DNA of 5,311 nt from NCBI GenBank assembly GCA_021850955.1, contig JAJZKH010000057.1, forward strand, positions 1 through 5,311. The letters are read 5' to 3'. Origin of the DNA: Microcaldota archaeon. GTDB lineage: Archaea > Micrarchaeota > Micrarchaeia > Micrarchaeales > CABMGC01. Position 1 is the first letter of the stretch; every line of letters begins with the position of its first letter. Positions 1-5,311 of this stretch are shown here, one piece after another. Under the pieces are notes generated by a model. The model saw only the letters and a list, made by a program, of their open reading frames with translations. It did not search any database and was not told where the DNA came from. A program made the translations under genes and the position numbers.

Positions 1-943
1 TTGTTAAAATCATACCGAATAGTATCACAACTAAAATAAGCATACCTATTAACATAGCAAAATTTGCTATTGGAGCCATAAAAGGTATTACATAACCTAT
101 AATCGAATAGATTATGGAGTGTGCATTTGCTACCACCAAACTTGTATAAGTAGCTTTTGAAAAAAAGCTAGAATATGCAGTATTTTCAAGGATAGGTGTA
201 GAAATTAAAAGGTTTAAATTAATCAGAAATGATAATAAAATGACAATACTGAAATATTTGATAAAGTTCTTTTTCTTTGAAGATAATAAAAACAAAGATA
301 GTATTAATACAGCTAAGAACACCAATTCTGCAAATAAATAGTCTATACTAGATAGATCTATCATAAAAGACATGCAGAATATTGTAGAAAACAAAACAGT
401 TCTCGCTTCTCTTTTCTGCCCTGAATTTATGTATTCACCCAATTTCAAGACAAATAAAGTTGTAAACGGAATGAATGAAAGACTTAGATATGTAGAATAA
501 TTTTCTGATATTAGCACTATTAAGATAGCCCCAAGAATAGAACTTATTATACTTAATTTACTACTATCTATTTGGTTAGTAATGTATTTCAAAAGAAAAA
601 ACATACCTAAAGATGCTATTGAAAGGAATATGGTTGCTACTAATATTCCGCCAATATCAAAACTAAAAACAAAAAACAAAAGCCCTCCCATTGTCTCAAA
701 TAGTAAGCTAGGTAATGGAGGGATACCAACTATATTTCCGCCATATGCCGTATTGGACCAAATAAATAAGGAATTATATACTGCGTAGATTGATGGTGTG
801 TCTGTCAAAAGTAATCCTTGGTCTCCATTTAAAACTAGATTTCCTTTAGTAAAGAATATCGCTTGCCCTAATGAGACAGCAATAAGAAGAACTATTATAA
901 ATAATGTAAATTTATTGAATTCCATTTTAAATCCCATCTTCAT
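1..943 (-). CDS. Polytopic membrane protein, GT-C/YfhO-like, partial (3' end beyond window)
   Basis: Reading the minus strand from ATG at 943 gives 314 codons without a stop, continuing past the left edge, so only the N-terminal part is present. An in-frame TAA at 949-947 bounds the start; ATGs at 943, 937 and 925 are all possible and none has a clear ribosome-binding site. By eye, a signal-anchor-like span covers residues 11-31. A polar loop follows (about 32-80) with GDQG (40-43), TDTP (47-50), a Trp at 62 and YGG (67-69). About seven or eight further hydrophobic spans lie near 84-117, 130-146, 152-168, 183-199, 203-221, 229-249, 275-292 and 295-313. A first span, then an Asp-containing outer loop, then many spans is the usual layout of GT-C glycosyltransferases, which use lipid-linked sugars, and of YfhO-like proteins. 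The assignment is structural analogy, not a recognised family. Divergent placement beside four glycosyltransferase genes supports a glycan role. Confidence 0.8.
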   Translation of the reverse strand, partial: MKMGFKMEFNKFTLFIIVLLIAVSLGQAIFFTKGNLVLNGDQGLLLTDTPSIYAVYNSLFIWSNTAYGGNIVGIPPLPSLLFETMGGLLFFVFSFDIGGILVATIFLSIASLGMFFLLKYITNQIDSSKLSIISSILGAILIVLISENYSTYLSLSFIPFTTLFVLKLGEYINSGQKREARTVLFSTIFCMSFMIDLSSIDYLFAELVFLAVLILSLFLLSSKKKNFIKYFSIVILLSFLINLNLLISTPILENTAYSSFFSKATYTSLVVANAHSIIYSIIGYVIPFMAPIANFAMLIGMLILVVILFGMILT

Positions 944-970
944 CTTTTACAGAAATTGTACTTTGATTAA

Positions 971-980
971 ATTTTATAAT
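971..980 (-). promoter_or_regulatory. TATA-like promoter element for the leftward membrane-protein gene
   Basis: On the minus strand this reads ATTATAAAAT, preceded by an A-rich AAAAAG tract (987-982) in the place of an archaeal BRE. Its centre is about 32 nt upstream of the ATG at 943. With the usual archaeal TATA-to-start-site distance of roughly 25 nt, transcription would begin within a few nucleotides of the start codon, giving a leaderless or nearly leaderless mRNA. This fits the lack of a Shine-Dalgarno motif. It is inferred from position and composition, and in such AT-rich DNA chance matches are common. Confidence 0.4.
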
Positions 981-1048
981 ACTTTTTGCATGAGGATACC
1001 ATAGCCATTTGAAAATCCTATTGTATTTTAGAAATTATACTCTTACTA

Positions 1049-1057
1049 TTTATAATA
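1049..1057 (+). promoter_or_regulatory. TATA-like promoter element for the rightward glycosyltransferase operon
   Basis: The sequence TTTATAATA is centred about 35 nt before the ATG at 1088. As an archaeal TATA box it would place the start site near 1079, leaving a leader of about 9 nt with no ribosome-binding motif. It also contains a perfect bacterial -10 hexamer TATAAT (1051-1056), with a weak -35-like TTTAGA (1027-1032) 18 bp upstream, so the element alone does not decide between an archaeal and a bacterial promoter. It is the only promoter-like candidate found for the four rightward genes, which have no intergenic gaps large enough for others. Confidence 0.42.
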
Positions 1058-1076
1058 CATTTTGATATTCTAATAA

Positions 1077-1086
1077 TTACTAGTAA
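1077..1086. repeat. Perfect 10-bp palindrome abutting the first operon gene
   Basis: TTACTAGTAA is exactly self-complementary and ends 1 nt before the ATG at 1088, overlapping the start site predicted from the TATA-like element. A palindrome here could be an operator half-site or pair, but it is short, AT-rich and seen only once in the intergenic region, so it may be chance. Confidence 0.25.
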
Positions 1087-1087
1087 C

Positions 1088-2143
1088 ATGGTAATATATA
1101 TGAAAAGGGATTTTATCAAAAATAAAAAAGCAAAGACCTTATTTCTTTACTACGATCCCCACTATTTTCACGCAGTATTAGCAAAGATATTACACGCTGA
1201 TTTTTATCCTGCCCCTAAGTTAAGGTCTGAAAGGAGTAATATAATAACAGGAGGATTGAGAATGCTGAAAGCAGTCTTAACATTACCTAGAGATTATGAT
1301 GTATACTTCTGTGAAGGCACTTACATAATACCTTCATTGGCAAAGAAACTTGGTCTGCTTAAGAAAGATGTAAAAATTATCAATATACTCGCAAGTCCGT
1401 TATTATATTATATTAAGACAGGATTAGTAAAAGGAACAAGAAAAAATTTTGCAACGAACTTATTAAAACAAGTTGATCTGTTCGTATGTGTGGGAAAGAT
1501 GGAAGAAGAATTGCTAAAAGAGATTATGCCTGATGCAAAAAGCATAATTACATATACCCCAATAAAGCACGAAATGAGAAAAAGGCTTATTGCAAAGAAG
1601 AAAGTCACGCCTGATCTAAACTCACACAGAATATTGACCATTGGCACCAATAGTGCATATTACAAAGGTATGGATATTGTTTTTGAAGCATTTAAGGTTA
1701 TAAAAAAAAGATTTCCTGATGCAGAATTAAACATAATAGGTAATATGGCAGACTTAAATAAATATGTAGATTGCAGCTACGAAGGGGTAAACTGTCTTGG
1801 CTACGTAAAGGATTTAGTAGAGGTAATAAAGGAATCTTCCTTATATATTCACATGGGCAGAGGAGACACGTTTCCTGCAAGCGCACTTGAAGCAATGCTT
1901 GGAGGTTTACCTGTGATTGTGTCTGATACGACAGGAACAAAAGAAATTGTTGAAGGGATAAACAAAAAAATGGTAATTCGCTTAAATCATAATGAATTAT
2001 CAGATAGATTACTTTGGTATTTTAATTTGACTGATAAAGAGAAAATGATGTTATCTAGAGAGGTAGCAAATGCAGTTCTTAAGATTGATGAAAAAATAAT
2101 ACTGACCAAATTTAAGAACCAGATCTATAAGGTGATTATATAG
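1088..2143 (+). CDS. GT-B fold glycosyltransferase, GT4-like (group 1 family)
   Basis: This 351-residue protein probably transfers a sugar from a nucleotide-sugar donor to a glycan or lipid-linked acceptor at the cytoplasmic face of the membrane. The N-terminal acceptor half (about 16-165) is compact. The C-terminal donor half begins with the strand RILTIGTNSAYYKGMD (181-196), where K193 sits at the usual phosphate-contacting position. It continues through AELNIIGNM (212-220), the loop GYVKDLVEVIKES (238-250) and the signature GRGDTFPASALEAMLGG (257-273). The signature is a variant: D260 takes the place of the first Glu of the E-x7-E motif, and E268 is kept. There is no signal peptide or clear membrane span. 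The ATG at 1088 is chosen as the first in frame after the TATA-like element; the ATG at 1100 (MKRDF) is a possible alternative, and neither has a Shine-Dalgarno motif. It is the first gene of the apparent operon. Donor and acceptor cannot be deduced. Confidence 0.88.
   Translation: MVIYMKRDFIKNKKAKTLFLYYDPHYFHAVLAKILHADFYPAPKLRSERSNIITGGLRMLKAVLTLPRDYDVYFCEGTYIIPSLAKKLGLLKKDVKIINILASPLLYYIKTGLVKGTRKNFATNLLKQVDLFVCVGKMEEELLKEIMPDAKSIITYTPIKHEMRKRLIAKKKVTPDLNSHRILTIGTNSAYYKGMDIVFEAFKVIKKRFPDAELNIIGNMADLNKYVDCSYEGVNCLGYVKDLVEVIKESSLYIHMGRGDTFPASALEAMLGGLPVIVSDTTGTKEIVEGINKKMVIRLNHNELSDRLLWYFNLTDKEKMMLSREVANAVLKIDEKIILTKFKNQIYKVII
2130..2136 (+). promoter_or_regulatory. Ribosome-binding site AGGTGAT inside the end of the preceding gene
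   Basis: AGGTGAT matches the 3' part of the AGGAGGTGAT complement of the 16S rRNA tail. It lies in the last codons of the upstream glycosyltransferase gene and is followed after 3 nt by an in-frame ATA (2140-2142). Very short spacing between GGTGA and a start codon is common in archaea. The site therefore points to translation of the GT2 gene starting at or just after 2140, not at the TTG at 2209, 72 nt downstream. It also implies translational coupling to the preceding gene, whose TAG lies at 2141-2143. Confidence 0.5.
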
Positions 2144-3024
2144 AACTAATCCCATTAGTAAGCATTATTATACCAACATTTAAGCGGCATGAAAAGCTAG
2201 TACAATGCTTGGAAAGCATACAAAAAAGCACTTTTAAAAATTTTGAAATTATAATTATAAATGATGCAATAAATGATGACCTCGGTTTTCTTTTAAGAAA
2301 ATTTAATATACGGCTGGTTCAGCACAAAAAAGAACAATTGTGGGTAAAATCCAGAAATGAGGGAGCAAAAATAGCAAAGGGTAAGCTATTGTTTTTTGTT
2401 GATGATGATAACATACTAAATAGAACTACTCTAAATATTATGGTTAAAAAATATGCTAAGTTACAAAAAAATGGAAAAGTTGGTATCTTGGGCCCGTTAA
2501 TGTATAATAAGGATGGAACTTTGTGGTTTTGGGGCTCGAAGGCAAACTGGATAGATCCTTATCAAAAACCAGTTAGTAAAGATAAATTGAAACAAGAGCT
2601 TATTCAAACAGATACGATTCCAAACGCCTATATGATATCAAAAGACTTTTTTTTGAAACTAGGAATGGAGGATCAGGAATTTTTGCATCATGAAGACACA
2701 GACCTTGTACAAAGAGCAAAACAAAAAGGATATCTTAGCTATATATTTACAAAAGCCAAGATAATACATGATCATGGTGGAATAATAAAGCATCTGACTC
2801 CATTCAGAGTAAATACAGTAATAAGATCTCACATTATGCTAGAGAAGAAATTTGCTACTCCAGTTCGGTACATTCTCTTTTGGACGCTATATATGCCTGT
2901 AAATTTAGCATATTACTTTTTTTATAAGATACCATTTAAATTAGGCAAGGATAAAATTGCTTATTATAGAGCGTACATAGGAGGGCTCAAAGAAGGCTTG
3001 AAGTACCATAAAAGGATAGAATGA
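2140..3024 (+). CDS. GT-A fold glycosyltransferase, family GT2 (rhamnosyltransferase/WbbL-like); start codon uncertain
   Basis: The first conventional start is TTG at 2209 (271 residues), but the frame is open back to the TAA at 2128-2130 and encodes IELIPLVSIIIPTFKRHEKL, a typical GT2 first strand, immediately upstream. I therefore place the start at ATA 2140 (about 294 residues); ATC at 2149, giving (M)PLVSIIIPT, is another option. Counting from the TTG, GT2 motifs are: the NDAINDD nucleotide-binding loop (18-24), the metal-binding DDD (65-67, within FFVDDDN), GILGPLMY (92-99), the acceptor/catalytic HEDTDL (161-166, with E162 and D163) and HDHGG (187-191). The ED-DL motif and His pattern resemble WbbL-type inverting rhamnosyltransferases, but the donor is not proven. 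A hydrophobic stretch at 221-240 and the C-terminal GGLKEGLK suggest membrane association. The upstream gene ends within the start region, and the stop TGA overlaps the next ATG by 4 nt. Confidence 0.85.
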   Translation: MELIPLVSIIIPTFKRHEKLVQCLESIQKSTFKNFEIIIINDAINDDLGFLLRKFNIRLVQHKKEQLWVKSRNEGAKIAKGKLLFFVDDDNILNRTTLNIMVKKYAKLQKNGKVGILGPLMYNKDGTLWFWGSKANWIDPYQKPVSKDKLKQELIQTDTIPNAYMISKDFFLKLGMEDQEFLHHEDTDLVQRAKQKGYLSYIFTKAKIIHDHGGIIKHLTPFRVNTVIRSHIMLEKKFATPVRYILFWTLYMPVNLAYYFFYKIPFKLGKDKIAYYRAYIGGLKEGLKYHKRIE

Positions 3025-4211
3025 AAATTGCAATACTTTTGTATAAGCCAATGGCAATGCCACCTAGTGGTTATGAGTTTCCGACTCTTCTAATGGCCCG
3101 AAGTTTCATAAAATTGGGACATCGGGTTAAACTGTTTGCAGTAGGGAAAGTGGAAACAGAAGTCAACATTGAAAATGGCATAAAAGAAGCAATAATAAAA
3201 GGAAAAACATACCCGGAGAAAGGATTTACGTTTTCGCGGTTAAAAGATTTTCTTGTTTTATACTTGTTAGGCTACAGGCCTTCAATTACAAAATTGAATG
3301 AAAATGAAAATTTCATAAACAAAATAAAGGAGTATAAGCCTGATTTGGTAGTTGTTTCTTCTATACAGATAGGGCAGCTTGCCAGAAAGATTAAAAGGCA
3401 ACTGAAGGGAACAAAGGTTATAAGCTATACTGATTCATACGATCTTGTTGAAGCATCTTTCAATAGCATCATGTATAGTAAGATGCCAAACATAGTAAAA
3501 AAGATAATAATCGCTATGGCCAAGGAAAAATATACCAAATATATGCTAACCTTATACAAAAATTTAATAAAGGTAGGAGATGTTATAGTGATGCCAACCG
3601 AGAAGGACAAAGAAAAAATTATACAGAAATTCGGAACTGAAAAAAGCAAAATCTTTGTTATACCACCAATATCCATACCAAGAATTACGAAGAGATATAA
3701 AAAGGTTAAAATGATAAAAACAATAACCTTCATAGGAGTTGCTGACTATGGCCCAAATGTTGAAGCAGTTAATGTTATAAAAGAAAAAGTGGCTCCAAAA
3801 CTCAAAGAGATCAGATTTTTGATAGTCGGTAGGGGCTGGAAAAAAGAAAAGCAAGGCAATATTGATATATTGGGAGAAGTTAAAGATCTTAAACCCATAT
3901 TTAATAAAACAGATGCGTTTATTGCACCAATAACAAGCGGTGCTGGAATGAAAACAAAAATAGCCACGTATCTTGAAGCAGGAAAGCCGATTATAGGCAC
4001 ATCTGTGGCGTTTGAAGGTTATGGAATAGAAGATAGCATTGGTGGAATAGTTGAAGATAATTTAGATATGATTTACGAACGAGTATACAAGTTTATAAAT
4101 AATAAAAAACTAATTTTAAAACTACAGACTAATTCACAAAAACGGGTTAATTCATTTTCTGAAGAAAATATAACAAAACAATGGAAAAAGGTGCTAAACA
4201 ATGTCTACTAA
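3021..4211 (+). CDS. GT-B fold glycosyltransferase, Glyco_trans_1_4 type (GT4-like)
   Basis: This 396-residue protein starts at an ATG overlapping the previous stop (ATGA), with AAAGGA 4 nt upstream as ribosome-binding site. The N-terminal half begins MKIAILLYKPMAMPPSGYEF, a first Rossmann strand and loop, followed by FPTLLMARSFIKLGHRVKLF (20-39). PDLVVVSS (107-114) and KVISYTDSYD (142-151) complete the acceptor domain. The donor domain holds TFIGVADYGPNVEAV (246-260), a pattern typical of Glyco_trans_1_4 proteins, then RFLIVGRGW (275-283), a GEVKDLKPIF segment (295-304) and APITSGAGMKTKIATYLEAG (312-331). In this subgroup the first Glu of E-x7-E is usually absent; here K321 takes that position and E329 is kept. 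No transmembrane span is evident. It probably adds one sugar in the same pathway as its neighbours; the donor is unknown. Its 3' end overlaps the next gene by 11 nt, implying coupled translation. Confidence 0.87.
   Translation: MKIAILLYKPMAMPPSGYEFPTLLMARSFIKLGHRVKLFAVGKVETEVNIENGIKEAIIKGKTYPEKGFTFSRLKDFLVLYLLGYRPSITKLNENENFINKIKEYKPDLVVVSSIQIGQLARKIKRQLKGTKVISYTDSYDLVEASFNSIMYSKMPNIVKKIIIAMAKEKYTKYMLTLYKNLIKVGDVIVMPTEKDKEKIIQKFGTEKSKIFVIPPISIPRITKRYKKVKMIKTITFIGVADYGPNVEAVNVIKEKVAPKLKEIRFLIVGRGWKKEKQGNIDILGEVKDLKPIFNKTDAFIAPITSGAGMKTKIATYLEAGKPIIGTSVAFEGYGIEDSIGGIVEDNLDMIYERVYKFINNKKLILKLQTNSQKRVNSFSEENITKQWKKVLNNVY
4188..4193 (+). promoter_or_regulatory. Ribosome-binding site AAGGTG for the last glycosyltransferase gene
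   Basis: AAGGTG lies 7 nt before the ATG at 4201, inside the coding sequence of the preceding gene. The spacing supports the ATG at 4201 as the start despite the 11-nt overlap, and contrasts with the absence of such a motif before the first gene of the operon. Confidence 0.5.
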
Positions 4212-5307
4212 TTATAATATTATTCTGGTAGGTAGATCGGGATATTTTAAATATGGGTATAAAAGTGGTGCCGGGATACTAAGATACGCTTATAGTTTGT
4301 ATACCAATTTGAAGAAGATTTCTACCTTTGGTATCAAAACTGTTGAAACTCCGCTTCCAAAGCCTTTAGTTCCAGGCAATGGTCTTTTAAGTGATAAAAT
4401 TTATCTATCTAACAGGGAACTCTTTACTGATGGAGACATTATTCATTATACAGATCCAAGCGTTTATCTACCTAAACTAAATAAAAAAATAGTAATATCT
4501 ACAATACACGACTTGATACCGATTCTTGAACCAGCAGTTGTAAATGACATACCCAAATACGGATATTTAAAATATAATTTTATAAGGAAACCTATACACT
4601 TACTCAATAAATTTTCTGTAGAATTTAATAATTTGAGCATGTTATCAAATTTAAAAAATTCCACTTATTTAATAGCCAACTCAACTCAAACAAAAGAAGA
4701 AGTGCTTGCGTTTGGAATTAAAAATAAAAAAATCAAAGTAATAAATTTGGGGTTAGATAGAAGATTTATTAAATCGGTCAAGAGTAGTAAGCACAATAAC
4801 TTTTTTGGAGTCGGATATATTGGTGGGTTAGTTTATAGGAAAAATATAGATTTTGCCATTAAGGCAATAAAAGAAATAAAAGAAGATAAAATTATTCTTA
4901 ATATTTATGGCAACTTAACAAGATATGCTAGAATGTTGCAGGAAAATTATCCAGACAAAAGAATAAAGTTTTTGGGTTTTGTACCAGAAGAGCAAATTGT
5001 GAAAATTTATGATTCATTTAATGTTTTTGTATTTCCATCATTATATGAAGGTTTTGGTTTGCCGATTCTCGAGGCCCAAGCTCGTGGCCTTCCGGTAATA
5101 ATCTATAAATACGGGAAGATTCCAAAGGAAGTCAGGAAGTACTGCTTCGAAGCAGAAAGCCCTGATCACATGGCCCAGATTATAGAAAACATTAAAGAAA
5201 ACGGTTATAATAAGAAAGTAATGAAAAAAGCAATGGAGTATGCGAGGGGCTTTACGTGGGAAAAGACTGCAAAAGAAACTTTAGAAATGTATAAAAAAGT
5301 AGTATAA
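4201..5307 (+). CDS. Glycosyltransferase family 4 (group 1), canonical E-x7-E type
   Basis: This complete 368-residue GT-B enzyme has the clearest GT4 signature in the window. The N-terminal domain has the acceptor-side loop YKSGAGILRYAYSLY (20-34), HYTDPS (82-87) and STIHDLIPI (100-108), the last typical of mannosyl- or rhamnosyl-type GT4 enzymes. The linker region has YLIANSTQTKEEVL (156-169) and IKVINLGLD (178-186). The donor domain has GYIGGLVYRKNID (205-217) with R213 and K214 at the phosphate-contact position, IKFLGFVPEEQI (255-266) and FPSLYEGFGLPILEAQARGLPV (278-299), in which E283 and E291 form the intact E-x7-E motif. Retaining transfer from a GDP-, UDP- or dTDP-sugar is expected from the family; the donor is not determinable. 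The usual GT4 length (about 350-400) is met. The last 4 nt of the window follow its TAA, so a terminator or further genes would lie outside. Confidence 0.92.
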   Translation: MSTNYNIILVGRSGYFKYGYKSGAGILRYAYSLYTNLKKISTFGIKTVETPLPKPLVPGNGLLSDKIYLSNRELFTDGDIIHYTDPSVYLPKLNKKIVISTIHDLIPILEPAVVNDIPKYGYLKYNFIRKPIHLLNKFSVEFNNLSMLSNLKNSTYLIANSTQTKEEVLAFGIKNKKIKVINLGLDRRFIKSVKSSKHNNFFGVGYIGGLVYRKNIDFAIKAIKEIKEDKIILNIYGNLTRYARMLQENYPDKRIKFLGFVPEEQIVKIYDSFNVFVFPSLYEGFGLPILEAQARGLPVIIYKYGKIPKEVRKYCFEAESPDHMAQIIENIKENGYNKKVMKKAMEYARGFTWEKTAKETLEMYKKVV

Positions 5308-5311
5308 ATCA

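Noticed and set aside
582..1004. Two 68-residue plus-strand open frames (582-788 and 798-1004)
   Set aside because: They lie antisense to the long minus-strand membrane protein frame, have low-complexity Lys/Asn/Pro-rich products with no family features, and the minus-strand frame is far longer with coherent membrane-protein character.
993..1019. Inverted repeat AGGAT/ATCCT in the divergent intergenic region
   Set aside because: Only 5 bp per arm with a 17-nt loop, AT-rich and without a T-run; not a credible terminator or operator.
1408..1940. Minus-strand 80-residue open frames opposite the first glycosyltransferase gene
   Set aside because: They are shadows of a well-supported plus-strand coding gene and show no motif or ribosome-binding site of their own.
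2128..2211. The GT2 gene as a pseudogene with a lost start
   Set aside because: The rest of the frame is intact with all GT2 motifs and proper overlap with the next gene, and a ribosome-binding site is positioned upstream; a non-canonical start or single-base error explains it better.
3425..4000. Minus-strand hydrophobic open frames opposite the third glycosyltransferase gene
   Set aside because: Hydrophobicity arises because Lys and Asn codons read as Phe, Leu and Ile on the other strand; the plus-strand gene has clear GT-B motifs across this span.
1..5311. CRISPR arrays, tRNA/rRNA genes, insertion sequences or tandem repeats
   Set aside because: No regularly spaced repeats, transposase-like frames, terminal inverted repeats or recognisable RNA gene signatures were seen; nearly all of the window is coding.

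Overview
This AT-rich window looks like part of a cell-surface or extracellular glycan biosynthesis locus from a prokaryote, most likely an archaeon. The archaeal reading is an inference. It rests on ATA-rich Ile and AGA/AGG-rich Arg codons, Lys-rich proteins, AT-rich TATA-like boxes about 30 to 35 nt upstream of the outermost start codons, and no Shine-Dalgarno motif before either outer gene (compatible with leaderless transcripts). A low-GC bacterium is not excluded, because one of these boxes also contains a perfect TATAAT.

Layout. Positions 943 down to 1 (minus strand) hold the N-terminal 314 codons of a large polytopic membrane protein that runs off the left edge. Its architecture, a hydrophobic start, an Asp-rich extracytoplasmic-type loop and then many membrane spans, resembles GT-C superfamily glycosyltransferases and YfhO-like proteins. 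Positions 944-1087 form a short divergent intergenic region with an outward-facing TATA-like element for each side. From 1088 to 5307 four tightly packed plus-strand genes form an apparent operon: a GT-B (GT4-like) glycosyltransferase, a GT-A (GT2) glycosyltransferase, a second GT-B enzyme of the Glyco_trans_1_4 type, and a classic GT4 enzyme with an intact E-x7-E motif. Neighbouring genes overlap by 4 nt (genes 2/3), 11 nt (genes 3/4), and by a few nt at genes 1/2 if my start for gene 2 is right.

How they may work together. Three GT-B enzymes and one GT-A enzyme, each with a different active-site signature, suggest sequential addition of several sugars from nucleotide-sugar donors to a growing (probably lipid-linked) oligosaccharide on the cytoplasmic face. 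The divergent membrane protein could use lipid-linked sugars on the outer face. No flippase, polymerase, oligosaccharyltransferase or nucleotide-sugar synthesis gene is visible here, so the end product (N-glycan, S-layer glycan, glycolipid or polysaccharide) cannot be determined.

The most notable point is the GT2 gene. Its conserved first beta-strand is clearly encoded upstream of the first conventional start codon (TTG at 2209), yet the upstream reading frame has no ATG, GTG or TTG. An ATA codon sits 3 nt after an AGGTGAT ribosome-binding motif at the place where an ATG would be expected.
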